From Limnanthes douglasii subsp. nivea (taxonomy: Eukaryota > Streptophyta > Magnoliopsida > Brassicales > Limnanthaceae), in the NCBI GenBank assembly GCA_036936605.1, contig JAUPFV010000005.1, forward strand, positions 229,243,770 to 229,307,769: a stretch of 64,000 bases of DNA, given 5' to 3'. A program made the position numbers and the translations under genes. The notes beneath the pieces are model-generated. The model saw only the letters and a program-made list of their open reading frames with translations, searched no databases and was not told the DNA's origin. Shown here in pieces: positions 1 to 9,624 of this stretch (positions are counted from its first letter, which is position 1; every line of letters begins with the position of its first letter).

Positions 1-145
1 TGTAAATCAATGGGATATAATCTATTAGATATTTAAATTTGTTTATTAGTTTTGTTTGGAATTTTTTTTATGGCAAAGCTCTTTGGTATATCGAACCTTT
101 AGTAAATTTTTGCAGAAATCTTATAACATCATCAACGGTTATCAG

Positions 146-245
146 TCATATATCTGTGAGCAGAATTATGCTATTGATTGGGTAGCTAAACTCAATCATA
201 TATCTGTGAGCAGAATTATGCTATTGATTGGGTAGCCAAACATAC
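146..245 (+). repeat. 50-bp tandem duplication (2 copies)
   Basis: Two near-identical 50-bp units start at 146 and 196; the shared text begins TCATATATCTGTGAGCAG. The unit length is not a multiple of three, so the duplication shifts the frame of the RNase H remnant it lies in. It therefore arose in, or after, a dead element. Confidence 0.9.
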
Positions 246-380
246 TCTTAAAACTCAATCAAAATATGATATAACTCTACTTAATGCTTCACCTTCCTTA
301 AGAGCAATCTTAATGCTTCAAAGCTTATGTATAGGTAACCTACGAAAAATTGATAATTTATATATATTCTCAAATGTTTA
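150..380 (+). pseudogene. LINE-type RNase H C-terminal remnant
   Basis: The plus-strand frame reads ICEQNYAIDWVAK twice because of the 50-bp duplication. After the second copy it continues open for about 45 residues to a TAG near 380. The pattern H/C-x-E-Q-N-x-A-x-D-W-x-A-K resembles the end of the RNase H-like domain attached to plant LINE reverse transcriptases and to related plant RNase H-like proteins (typically REGNxxADWLAN). The 5' part lies outside the window or is lost, and the first repeat copy reads into a stop. Seen: open frame and motif. Inferred: LINE origin. Confidence 0.45.
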
Positions 381-1369
381 GTCATAAATTATACTTGTGA
401 CTAATCCTTGTCTAGCAGGTGTGACCTGACCACAACATATTTTCTAATGTTGCATGATGTAGGTTGTTTCACTTTGAAGAATCAAAACTCTGATTTTAAA
501 ACACATGATAAGGTACATGAAGAAGGCTCAATGGACTCTAAAGACATCAAATGACTCTTGGAAATCATCAACACTCTCAAGACTATCATCATGACTTGGA
601 ACATTTTGTTTCTAGTCAACCAAAATCTAAATTTAGATTGCTTATACTTGAGAGATACAAATTTAAGTTGAAACTTGAAAAATCAAAACTTGGGTTTGTC
701 TTTGTATAGACCTAATACATTAAGGTTTCATGCCAATTGTAATATTCTCTAAGTAACAACCTTGTAACTTTAGTATTAATAAAATTGTTTTGTTATGTTG
801 AAATATTTTTTGCTACGATATCATTTTAAATATAGTTAAAAGGTTATCAAAGATTGTAGGATGAACTGAAGTATGAAATATGTAGTGAGTTTAGTTTTTC
901 GGAGGAAATATTTTTTTTCATTTATTTAATTTTAAAATATAAATTATAAAAAAAGCTGGATATGACCAACATCTAAAAAATTAAAGATTAAGTTCCGATG
1001 AACAAATTTTAATAACAAAGAAAAAATTATACTTTAGATAACTAGAAGAGTTAAACTTGTTTGTACTCTAGTTTTTAGTCTACTAGATTATTTACAGAGT
1101 TAATAAATTTAGAAAATTATAAAATATCGGAATAATATTTTATCGAATATTATCTAAAAAACATAAATTTTGAACATACACGTGTTCGTTGTCGTTTCAG
1201 CGACGAACAAAATTCGTTGCGGCAAGTGAACGGTTAATGATCAATGTCCAATCGTAAAGGGTTTTACTCTGGTAATGCATCCTGTGTTTAGAATTTCATC
1301 TAAGTCACTTAAGTTTTTTTTATCCTCAAGAGACATAAACACTGAAGAAACCTAAGTTGGAACATATGA
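381..1369. other. Gene-free AT-rich stretch
   Basis: No convincing reading frame. An AATAAA-like motif sits near 778-783, possibly the tail of the LINE copy upstream. At 1183-1250 there is a GC-richer patch with the inverted words GCGACGAA and TTCGTTGC, which reappears at 13960-14040. Otherwise nothing is recognisable. Confidence 0.5.
1183..1250. repeat. GCGACGAA / TTCGTTGC dispersed repeat, copy 1
   Basis: The words CAGCGACGAAC and TTCGTTGCGGC followed by GGTTAATGAT match a second patch at 13960-14012 (TGCGACGAAC, GTCGTTGCGGC, AGTTAATGAT). It is likely a fragment of a DNA transposon family. No target duplication was found, so the class is unknown. Confidence 0.4.
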
Positions 1370-2249
1370 GATTGGTCGGGTGGACAGCCTACGCACATGT
1401 GAAGCTAAATAATCTTAGGACAAGAGCAGTGAAATGTTTGTTCCTCGACTATTCAGAAATAATAATAGGTATATGTTATAGTGCCTAAAACCTAGACGTT
1501 AGAAAGCTTTGATAAGTAGAAACTTGGTTTTAATAAAAAAAAGGCAGTGGAGACTTAATATATTACTACTGGGAAGAGATGTGAAGTTGATGATAAATTT
1601 GATTTACAAAGTGAAGGTTGAGACGTTTCTGCCAAAGAAGATTTTGGGCCTGATTTCACTTCAGGTCGTACATAGGAAGTTCAACCACTGCAATAGTAAA
1701 AAGTTGGTTGAGTGTCTTTCTTTACATGGCCTTCAGATGATCAGATGGGAGAGCAACATGAACTTAATAGTTATTAGTTGGCGAGTTATAGAGCACGGAT
1801 ACCAAGCAAACAACCGCAAATATATGGTTTTCCCAATGTAATTGCTTATACTTTATCTGTTAAAATGCATGGACATTTTCTTGAACCCGAAACATATAGT
1901 GATTCAATCAAAAGTAATGATAAGGAGAAGTGGCTCATGGTCATGAAATAGAACGAAGATCTCTCAATAAGATAAACGCCGGGATTTTTATGAAGCAATC
2001 GAAGGGTTAGAAGTTGGTTGGGATTAAATGGGTATTCAAGAGGAAGCTATGTAATCTTGGTTCTGAGTTACCCGCGTACAAATCTAGACTCATGGATAAA
2101 GGTATTTACACAAAAGGAGAGTGTTGATTATAATAAAATATTTTCGCTAGTTTTGAAACAAGCATCAATCAAGGTTCTATTGTCAATTGTTGATAGATTT
2201 TATCTTAATTTAGATCAAATGGATATTACTACTTCATTCCTGCTTGGTG
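1370..2249 (+). pseudogene. Ty1/copia pol remnant, 5' part (integrase end to RT)
   Basis: Decayed plus-strand copia polyprotein. Around 1380-1480 it reads TAYAHVKLNNLRTRAVKC, matching the integrase C-terminal stretch usually written AYAHxKxxKLxxRAxKCxFLGY. At 1850-1960 it reads LIAYTLSV...DKEKWLMVMK. The RT start at 2110-2249 reads FTQKESVDYNKIFS, then QMDITTSFLLG, matching copia QMDVKTAFLHG. Many stops and frameshifts make it dead. The frame stops at 2249, where the palindromic Tat element is inserted, and resumes at 12653 with HGELEEIIYM. The 5' LTR, gag and protease are absent. Confidence 0.85.
2245..2249. repeat. Target-site duplication TGGTG, left copy
   Basis: TGGTG lies immediately before TGATGAGAG at 2250, and again immediately after ...CTCATCA at 12648-12652. 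It is the 5-bp duplication expected of retroviral-type integrase and falls inside the copia RT codons. Confidence 0.9.
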
Positions 2250-2582
2250 TGATGAGAGAATAAAAGATAAAAGAGAATAATGTTGGATCTTGGACCTGAT
2301 GAGACTAAGGCTCAATATTCGAGAGAGAGAAAGTAGAAAGAGAATATTATATTAAAAAATTGTCCCAGCTACCAAGAATAATGGATCTCCTTTTATAGTG
2401 GGGAAGGGTAGACCCATTAATGTCATTGGTGATCTTGCTTTATTTCTCTTTTAGTCCTTCATAAAATACTTTGTTTACAAATCATCCTCTAATAAACAAT
2501 AAATACTGTAGCGGATATATTAATTTCCTTCTATTTACAATTGACTCTTTTTTATTAATATTGGCGAATTGCTCCCTTATCA
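2250..2582 (-). repeat. LTR of palindromic element, left, reversed
   Basis: 333 bp. On the minus strand it runs from TGATAAGGGAGC (U3 start, at 2582) to TCTCTCATCA (U5 end, at 2250). A TATAAAAGG box lies on the minus strand near 2395. It is about 94% identical by eye to the LTR at 12314-12647. Confidence 0.88.
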
Positions 2583-2599
2583 GTAACCCCCCAGTCTTC
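2583..2599 (-). other. Polypurine tract beside the reversed left LTR
   Basis: Minus strand GAAGACTGGGGGGTTAC directly abuts the U3 start of the left LTR. Finding this primer site at the left end shows that this end is a 3' end of the element, not a 5' end. Confidence 0.8.
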
Positions 2600-3038
2600 A
2601 AGAGCATCGGGAATGAAGACTTGTAAAAGAATCAGCTTGGAGTGCCTCTGTCCCTTAGCCTCTGGTATCGATTTATTGGTTTACCTCGGCCGGACCTTTT
2701 CTTCCAATTGATGTCCGACCCTCCATGGTCGGTCGCGTTTAGCCCCAACGCTGTTATAAGTCATCTTGGGTCTGCTTCCGATCTCTCTCCGTGACTTCTA
2801 CATGGGCCTGGACCGACAATCAGGTTTTGAAAAATAAATCGGGTAAATGCGGCCCATCGAATGCCTCTGCCTGAGCTAGCTAGTACATGCCTACTGTGCT
2901 AGTCTGATTAAGGGTGACATGTGTTGACCGATTACTCGAAGCGTGCTTGTTTGGACAGTTTTTCAAGAGGTCCTTTCGACTTCCCGCTGCTTTTCGTCGC
3001 TTGAACTTCTTCGTACGCGTAACGGCTAGGTGGGTGCC

Positions 3039-3046
3039 TATAAATA
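3039..3046 (+). promoter_or_regulatory. TATA box of the antisense ORF, left arm
   Basis: TATAAATA within GTGCCTATAAATACC, 85 bp upstream of the ATG at 3131. It is conserved in the right arm (minus strand, 11848-11855), and TATA boxes are similarly placed in Tat-A and Tat-B. It points away from the LTR toward the aORF. Confidence 0.55.
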
Positions 3047-3130
3047 CCTCACAAAAATGAATCACTCTCAGAGGCGTTCTAGAAAGAGAAAGTGCTATCT
3101 GGATTATTTTAAAAAGAGAGAGCCTATTTT

Positions 3131-3511
3131 ATGAGAAATAGGTACCCGAAGCCAAAACCGAAAACTAAGAAGAAGCCAGTGTTCGGATTCAAGGAGTGGG
3201 CTAGCATCTGTGACCGCGCTGAAGAGTATCGAGCCGCGGGACTGATCTGGAGTTCCACTTCGAAGCCTTTTGTACCCGTGCCACTGCCTCATGACCCCGT
3301 ACTACCCGAACCGGTTCCCGCTGAATCCTTAGTTATACCGGTCCCACCCGACGCGAGTACCCCTGATAACACCGTTATCCCTTCAAGCAGCAGTTCGCTG
3401 CCTTCCCCTGCTACTCAAAACAATCGCCCGACGCCTTCGTCGGTGAATTCCTATACCACTCCGACTCCTTTTCCTCCCCGAAGTCGAGGCAAAGCTAAAT
3501 TCCTTTCTATG
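3131..3511 (+). pseudogene. Antisense ORF start, inverted left-arm copy (truncated)
   Basis: Opens with ATG and reads MRNRYPKPKPKTKKK, then FGFKEWASICDRAEEY, then a Pro/Ser-rich stretch of about 90 residues, and stays open to the palindrome breakpoint at about 3511 (last normal residues KFLSM). Beyond that the frame enters the reverse strand of the same gene and stops at 3538. The right-arm copy (11763 downward) has one base fewer in a C-run near 11487 and is frameshifted, so this left arm preserves the better frame. It is a fragment of the Tat antisense ORF. The function of the basic N-terminus is unknown. Confidence 0.6.
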
Positions 3512-4043
3512 GACAGCCGTTCTCCCAGCAGCCGCTGAGAAAAACGAATCGATGCTTCCATCCCTTATCGTCCTCGAGAAAGTCGTTTACGATCTTCCAG
3601 GTGTTAGCCAAGGAAGAATAGAAGAAGGGAGACTTGGGGGATTTTGAGAGCCCGGACATGGCTATGTACTCGTCCATTGGCATGACCCAACCCGATAAGC
3701 GAGAAGCCATGATGCACGACATCAGCGTATACCACGCGTTGGGCAATAGTTGTGAGGGGCAGATGTGGAGGGTCCGAAAGTATAGAGCTATTTCAGGGTC
3801 CAGAGGAAACTTGAGAACCCAGTTGAAAAGTTTGGTGAAGATCACAATTTCCCGGGACCGGACATGCACCGGCGTCTCCCCGGGCTCGGAAAATCGAACA
3901 TTAATGCACTCCGAGATACCCCACCGGATCAAAAGCTCTTCCCGTTCTGCAGCTGAAAAATAGAGATACTTGCCCTCGAAAAGGGAAACGACATCGTCCT
4001 GGGGAAACCAGCGATGGTAGTTAGTAGTAATGACTGCCTCAAT
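3507..4043 (-). pseudogene. Antisense ORF, PF04195-type domain part (split by hAT)
   Basis: On the minus strand this fragment continues the aORF that begins at 11763, once the hAT (4044-11039) and one 8-bp duplication are removed. It reads VITTNYHRWFPQDDVV, then EIVIFTKLFNWVLKFPLD, LCPSQ-like ICPSQLLPNAWYTLMSC, IMASRLSG, and ends at FLSGCWENG, where the palindrome breakpoint lies. The same blocks occur in Tat-A (residues about 255-425 of its aORF) and in Tat-B. The family is, as I recall it, Pfam's 'putative gypsy type transposon' domain. The C-terminal half of the ORF is missing in this element. Confidence 0.7.
4036..4043. repeat. hAT 8-bp target duplication GCCTCAAT, left
   Basis: GCCTCAAT precedes CAGGGCTGTCAATTT at 4044 and follows ...AAATTGACAGCTCTA at 11040-11047. 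An 8-bp duplication is the hAT signature. Removing the insert rejoins the aORF reading frame. Confidence 0.9.
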
Positions 4044-4049
4044 CAGGGC

Positions 4050-4285
4050 TGTCAATTTCGGGTTTCGGGTCGTGTTCGTGTCGGGTTTGACCAACCCGAA
4101 ATTTTAGAACCTGTGACACAAACCCGACCCGAACCCGAAATTCGTGTCAGGTTTGAAGACCCGAACCCGACCTGTTAAAAACCTGTTGGACCCGAACCCG
4201 ACCTGTTTGACACGAAATTGCATCCAACACGAAACACCTGTTTGACACGAACCCGTCCTGTTTGACACGGATTTTGGGTAAAGGC
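4050..4285. repeat. hAT left subterminal repeat array
   Basis: Roughly ten degenerate copies of ACCCGAACCCGACCTG or its complement. They mirror the right array at 10728-11036. Confidence 0.7.
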
Positions 4286-4298
4286 AAAACTTAATAAA

Positions 4299-4371
4299 TG
4301 GAGTCGCAAGGGATCGAACCCTGTACCTCCCGCATGCAAAGCGGGCGCTCTACCATTTGAGCTGCATCCCC
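4299..4371 (-). tRNA. tRNA-Ala(UGC)-like gene, probably degenerate
   Basis: The minus strand folds into a 72-nt cloverleaf: acceptor GGGGATG/CGACTCC, D-arm GCTC-AAATGGTA-GAGC, anticodon arm CCCGC-TTTGCAT-GCGGG (anticodon TGC), T-arm CAGGG-TTCGATC-CCTTG, then A at 73. Boxes A and B are recognisable, a CAAAA motif lies just upstream and a TTTT run about 10 nt downstream. Against it being functional, the conserved U8 is C and the acceptor stem has an A-A mismatch plus two G-U pairs. It lies inside the hAT element. Tat-A is inserted 12-17 bp upstream of its 5' end. Confidence 0.75.
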
Positions 4372-4383
4372 TTTTGAAATTTT

Positions 4384-4388
4384 ATTGG
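4384..4388. repeat. Tat-A target duplication ATTGG, left
   Basis: ATTGG directly before the LTR start at 4389 and directly after the LTR end at 10093-10097. Confidence 0.93.
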
Positions 4389-4856
4389 TGATGAGTCCAA
4401 ATTCGAAGTGCTCCCCGGAAGGGTAGTCCAAAGTAAATCTCCCCGGAAATTCGGACAGGACTTGTTGACCGGACAGATGATTTCGAACACTGAAAACTTA
4501 AGGCAGTTCGAGCTATGACTAAAGTACTAAAAAACCTAAACACTATCTGACTAAGCTACCTGCACATCTGCTTAAAACTTATGGGTCTTTAAACATGACC
4601 CGGGTCCATTAAACTTGACCCGAAAGCCCATAAGGGCCCAAATTTCACACTATAAATGCCCAACCACCAGCATTAACTAAGGGTAAGAAAAATTAACTGC
4701 TGCCAGGCTGCTTAATTCTCTCTCCACCCTTGAAACACCCTGAAATACTTTGGAACACCTTTAAACACCACCATACTACCGTGAAACACCCTTACACCGC
4801 CTTAAAACTCCACTTAAAATTACTAGCCTACCCTCAGGCTACTTTTATCCACACCA
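4389..4856 (+). repeat. Tat-A 5' LTR
   Basis: TGATGAGTCC...TCCACACCA, 468 bp, with a TATA box TATAAAT at 4651-4657. It differs from the 3' LTR by A/G near its start, A/T near 4755 and G/A near 4838. Confidence 0.95.
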
Positions 4857-4859
4857 AAT

Positions 4860-4876
4860 TGGCGACCACAGTGGGA
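4860..4876 (+). other. Tat-A primer-binding site
   Basis: TGGCGACCACAGTGGGA lies three nt after the LTR. Tat-B has TGGCGACCATAGTGGGA in the same place. It would pair with a tRNA ending GTCGCCA; I have not identified which tRNA. Confidence 0.75.
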
Positions 4877-4878
4877 GG

Positions 4879-5809
4879 TGACCCATGCCAGAGGTACAGC
4901 AATGAAATTCATGTACCAGCTATTCCTTTGGAATCAATTTCTGAACCCATTCCTTTTGCTCGATGGGGATTGGACTTGGTTGGGCCTCTACCTGTGGCGT
5001 CCGGAGGGCGTAAAACCATAATCGTAGCCATTGACTACTTTTCGAAGTGGATAGAAGTAGCCCCCTTGGCAGGGACAACATCAAAGGCTGTTATAAAATT
5101 CATTCTATCCAACATATGTTGCAGATTTGGTGTCCCCCAGAGAATAACAACAGATAATGGGCCACAGTTTGACAACAGAGAAATGGAGAGCTTCTGTGCC
5201 TCGAGGGGTATTCAGCACTGCTTTTCTTCACCTTTCCACCCACAGGCCAATGGGCAAGTTGAAGTGGCTAATAGAACAATACTGTCTGGTTTAAAGAAAA
5301 ATTTGGAAGGGGCAGCTGGGAAGTGGCCTAGTTATTTACAAGAAGTTTTGTGGGCCTACCGGACAACGCCTGGGGCTGCAACACAAGAATCACCTTTTGC
5401 CTTGGTCTATGGGATGGATGCAGTAGCCCCCATAGAGAAGACACTCCCCTCCTTTCGAGTTCACAACTTCTCCGGACAAGCTAATGAAATGGCAGTTAGA
5501 AATCAACTTGATTTAATCGAAGAAAGGCGAGTAAAAGCTCATCTTAGAGTGGCACACTATCAGGGCTTGATGAGGAGCAGGTTTGCTTCTAAAGTTAAAA
5601 GAAGGGACTTTCAACCAGGAGATAAGGTGTTGAGGAAAGTTTTCTTACATACCAAGGAAAAGCTCTTCGGAAAGCTGGCCCCAACTTGGGAGGGTCCCTA
5701 TACTGTGGTTGAAAGAATCAAGCCTGGTACATACTGGTTAGAAGACAAAGATGGCAGGGTTTTAACTCACCCTTGGAATATTGAACACCTTCGAATGTAC
5801 TTGGAATGA
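4879..5809 (+). pseudogene. Tat-A integrase remnant (DDE core and C-terminus)
   Basis: Ty3/gypsy-type integrase. The frame enters at the last Cys of the zinc-binding motif (DPCQRY; Tat-B has KKCDPCQRYGN), so the deletion removed most of the HHCC domain. The catalytic core is intact by eye: first Asp in GLDLVGPLP, second in TDNGPQFDN, Glu in NGQVEVANRT. The C-terminal part shows PGDKVLRKV, WEGPYTVVE and NIEHLRMYLE before the stop at 5809. The open frame runs back into the LTR, but only through a TTG codon at 4730. No in-frame ATG precedes the core, so it is unlikely to be translated as it stands. Confidence 0.88.
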
Positions 5810-6271
5810 AGTTTATGTAAATATTTACTTGTTTAAACATCCATGTAAATATTTGGGGGCATACCACTTCCTCTCTTCGGCGCCACAGAGAGCTTTCAAT
5901 AAAACTTAGAGCCTTTTTAAACAATTTTCTAAGTTTTTACAAAATTCTGTTGATTGTCATACTACCCGGACTGAAAGGTCTAAGGGCTACTTAAATTCTA
6001 GCCAGAGAAACTAAAGACTCTCACAATACAATGACTCAAAATTACTTAAACTTTAGACATTTAAACAGACTATGAAAGAAGAGAGTGGTTGAGCAAGATA
6101 AAACATTCATTCAACAAACTTAAAACTGCCTTGGCCTTCCAAGGACTTTTTGAGTAAGTTTGAGCACAATACAAAAATCTGTCCGAATAAAACGGACAGC
6201 ATCACAAAAAAGGTGCCTTGGTCTTCCAAGGACTTTGGTTCAAACAGAAGATAAATAAAACAAATTATAAG
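5810..6271. other. Tat-A spacer between integrase and antisense ORF
   Basis: Non-coding. Two copies of a short motif, GCCTTGGYCTTCCAAGGAC (near 6131 and 6212), are also present in Tat-B near 49208 and 49281. They lie just past the 3' end of the antisense ORF and may belong to its transcript end. No polyadenylation site could be fixed. Confidence 0.5.
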
Positions 6272-9191
6272 TTAAGGTAGAGCCTTTGAAGATGGCTCAC
6301 CCTCATCTGTTTTCTTGCTCTTGATATCGCTTTTTTCTTCATTGACCTTCTTGCCTTTGGGGTCAACCTCTTCCTCACCCGGACTCTCTCCGGTTTCCTC
6401 CTCATCACCAGATGAGGATATATCAGTGTACCCTTCATCAACCATGGTCCAGTAGGGGAGATCATCGTCATCCACATAACGCCATAAGTCCCCTAGTCTC
6501 CTCTTCGGGAACTTCTCGTGAAACAAGAGGACCATGTCGGATTTCACTTTCTCAACCATTAATTCTTCACTCCGTATCATCTCCCTGGCATAAGCGTTGA
6601 TTTTGGCCTTGATCATGGCCTCTTGATCCTTCACCAAAGCAGCTTTCTCCTCAACAGCCTGAGTCACTGCATTCTCTAAAGCAAGTTTGTCAGTGGTCAG
6701 GTTGGTGACAATCTTCTCCTTTGCTGCAGTCTCTCCCCTTGAGGCTGTCAAGTCCTTCTCCAATCCGGACAGCTTAGCCCGGAGATCTTTTACGGTCTCT
6801 TCTAAAGAAGCAAATTTTGTGTTGCTTTCATTTTGATTCTTCTTCAGCTGTTCGTTCGACTCCTTAAGCAAGTCAACCTTAGTAGCGGCAGTCCTGAGGT
6901 CATCGGACAGTTTCTCCTTCTCAGACTTAAGTTCTTTGATGGTTTCTGCCTGACTCCGGACTTGCCTTTCCAGGGTGAGTACTGGTTGTATGTTGCTCAG
7001 GAGGGAATGAGCTATAACATCCCTCTCGCTGGAGACCAAAAAAGTCTTACCGTTGAAGTTTACTGTGTTGGAACTACTGGGAGGAACATATGGCCCTGCG
7101 AACTCATCTCTTGACAAGCCAAGGAAGTAATCACCTAAAGGACCCAGACCGGTGACATCCACTTCGTCCATGTTAATCTCTCCCCGTTCAATCTCATCAG
7201 TGTGGAATTCCCTTGGAATCCCTTCATTAAGATTCCCGGGGATCTCTTCAGCTAAGGTTGGATCGGTTGGGAAGATGGGCTCCGGATCCCGGAGAGTGAG
7301 CTCTTCACTTTGAGAAGTCTTTTTCTTTTTGACTTCCCTGTCAGCACTGTCGCTCGCTTGTTTGCGAGTCCGTTTAGAAGCCCTTTTGGGTTTTGGGCAG
7401 TTCACCCCTTGCTTCTCACTCTCCAATTCTACTACTTGTAGAAGGTTTGCATCAACTTGATCCCGGGCTGGCACCTCTGAGCCTGTGGGAGCCTCTTTCT
7501 CCGTATCCTCTACTGCTCTCCTGCCTTTCTTCTTCTTGCCCTTCATTTTACTTGGGGCTTTGGCCCGGGCAGGAAGGAAAAGGGTCCCATCCAATTCATG
7601 AGACCTTCTCAGTACTACATCTTCTTCAGGTGGGGTGGAGAACTCCTCCCAGGATAGATCCCTTCGACCTGTGGTGTTCCACAGATGGGATCTCGCTAAA
7701 TTCCCAGGGGTAAAAGCCTTATGAAACCGGTTCTCCCAGTTCTCTGCGGCCCATGCATTTATCTTGCCACAGGTGACCTGTCCGGCTTTTAGGTAGTCTC
7801 CGAACTCCTTTGGCAGCTCTAATAAAACAAGAAAGCGACTGGTTAAAGTAAAACTTACGATCGCTCCTCCATCTACTTCGAAGAAGGCTAGGATTCTCCC
7901 CGGTCTTGATTTTCTTACCATTCTCCCATGAGCCACTTACAAACAAGAACTGGCTCCTCCACTTGCTCTCCGACTCCAGGAGATCATCCACAGCTTTAAG
8001 ATCGTTCCCCATGTTAAAGTGATAGAAAGGGAACTGATGGTGTTTGCACAAACTAGCAACAGCAGCGAACTCTTCCATTGGAAGAGGAATTCCGGACAAC
8101 CTAGATGCCATAATGCATGACATCAAGGTGTACCATCCGTTAGGGCTTAGCTGTGATGGACATAGCTTGACTAGGTGGAAATAGCGCACTATCTCTGGAT
8201 CCAGTGGGAACCTAAGTCCCCAGTTGAATAGCTCCGTAAAGAAGACTATTTCGTTCCTTTTACAATCCATCGGGGTCTCCGGATCGATGGGAATTCGGAT
8301 TTTTACGTTTTCAGGGATCCCCCACTTAGTGCGAAACCGTCCCAAATCTCTAGTATGGATAAACGCATACTTGGTCTTTAACAGAGATAAAAGGTACTTG
8401 AACTCTACCTTGTGAAAGCAGGGCCCTACTCTCCCTTCGAGGCTCTCCGGCAGATCTGGACGCCTCAGATACAAGTCCTCTTTGCCCTTCTTGGCAACAA
8501 CTACAGCAGTTTCAGCTTGTCCGGAAGACTCGGACTCAAACCTAACCTCCTCAGTGGAGTCTTCCATCATCTCCTCCATTATTGTTGGGGGAGCTTCTGC
8601 AGAAATAGCCCGGGGAGGGATGAAGCTTGGCATAGCTAATCCACCGGACTGTTGGCTCTTTGTATGTTTTTGAGTTCTCACCTCAGTTTGAGTTTCTGAG
8701 GTCGAAGTTTCCTTAGGAGGTAGTGGACTGCTAGCCTCCGGACCAACCGGCCTTTCCCGGAGAGTCCTAACGGTTGCCCCGGACCCTGACTCACTGGTAT
8801 TTTTTGAAGAGAGTCCCTTAACCAACCTGCTTGGTCTTTTCATAATTAGTTTGTCTGGAGAATGATCGGAGTCGGACCCCATAGCAATGAAAGTGGTTTT
8901 CTTCCTGACACTTGTAACAGCGACCCCCGGTTCGACAGTAGGGATTGACTCTTGGACTGATGAGCCAGATACGATGGGGGAGAGTGTTGATTGAAAGAGT
9001 TTTCTAGATCTCGTACCTTTCGAAGAAGATGAACCTCTATCAGATTCTTCGATTGAAGGGGCTGGTTTCTCGACAGGCGACGCTGGAAGCCCTGCTGCAA
9101 GTCTTTTCTCTTTTTCAACCCTTTGAGCTTTCTCCAACTCTGAGAGATTAAGCCACCCACCCTTGATTAGAGTTGTTCTTGCTGTGAACAT
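6272..9191 (-). CDS. Tat-A antisense ORF (aORF), two exons, 959 aa
   Basis: ATG at 9191 (MFTARTTLIKGGWLNL). Exon 1 is 9191-7859, the intron 7858-7819 (GTAAGT...TTAG, 40 nt), exon 2 7818-6272, giving 960 codons with no internal stop. Residues about 1-240 are Ser/Pro-rich and disordered. About 255-505 match the 'putative gypsy type transposon' family (LFNWGLRFPLDPEI, LCPSQLSPNGWYTLMSC, LNAWAAE-like INAWAAENWENRF, RSHLWNTTGRRDLSW). About 540-610 are Lys-rich and nuclear-signal-like. About 710-875 form a coiled coil, followed by an acidic tail. Antisense ORFs between integrase and 3' LTR are known in Tat-lineage elements (maize Grande gene23); their role is unknown. Tat-B has the same intron at 82 nt; 40 nt is below the usual plant minimum, so splicing here is uncertain. 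Unspliced, the frame ends at 7719. Confidence 0.72.
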
Positions 9192-9286
9192 AAAACAACT
9201 AAGGAAATCTTGAAATTTTAGAGAGATGAAGCTTTGAGTAAAATGGCAGAGTGAAAGTAATAGTGAGACTGTGAAAGATGAATAGA

Positions 9287-9293
9287 ATTTATA
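9287..9293 (-). promoter_or_regulatory. TATA box for the Tat-A antisense ORF
   Basis: Minus strand ACTATAAATTC followed by a pyrimidine-rich leader. The first ATG after the predicted start (about 9260) is the aORF ATG at 9191. An equivalent box (TATATAAAT) sits at 52388-52396 in Tat-B. Confidence 0.6.
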
Positions 9294-9344
9294 GTAAATG
9301 TAAAAAAGGGTTTGATTCCTAGGAGAATCCGAAAAGTTGGGCAA

Positions 9345-9610
9345 TGATTAAAAAACGGCGCTGACGTCATCAAAAGCATTTAAAAAAGGTAACTTGTTCG
9401 AGATAGTGGTACAAATTTCGAGGTGAGAAAACGGCTAAAAGAAACCAACCAAAGTGTGACACGTGTCCCACTAACTCTGACACAAAACCGTTTGGAATTC
9501 GAAACGATTGCCTTGTCCGGATCCGACCTCAACCCTCACCGAATTGGAAGACCACTTCCTTTATCGGACTGTTTTTCAGGTCTTTGACAAAGACACTTGT
9601 TCAAAAACCT
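9345..9610. other. Tat-A segment between aORF promoter and PPT
   Basis: Non-coding in both directions. On the minus strand it lies upstream of the aORF TATA box and contains ACGTGTCACA-like and GACGTCA motifs (near 9459 and 9363), which resemble ACGT-core bZIP sites. Confidence 0.35.
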
Positions 9611-9624
9611 AAAAAAGGGGCTCC
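9611..9624 (+). other. Tat-A polypurine tract
   Basis: AAAAAAGGGGCTCC directly before the 3' LTR. Tat-B has AAAAAGAGGCTAC in the same position. Confidence 0.8.

Noticed and set aside
4299..4371. tRNA-like sequence as a SINE head
   Set aside because: No SINE body, tail or private target duplication follows it. The only duplications nearby belong to the hAT and to Tat-A.
4730..4878. N-terminal extension of the integrase frame into the LTR
   Set aside because: It begins at TTG, not ATG, and is LTR plus primer-site DNA that happens to be open after the deletion. No upstream ATG lies in that frame.
9192..9344. Longer N-terminus for the Tat-A antisense ORF
   Set aside because: The frame opens at TTG and lies at or upstream of the predicted transcription start. 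The first ATG is at 9191, and the conserved FTAR-TL-KG-WLNLSELE block begins there.
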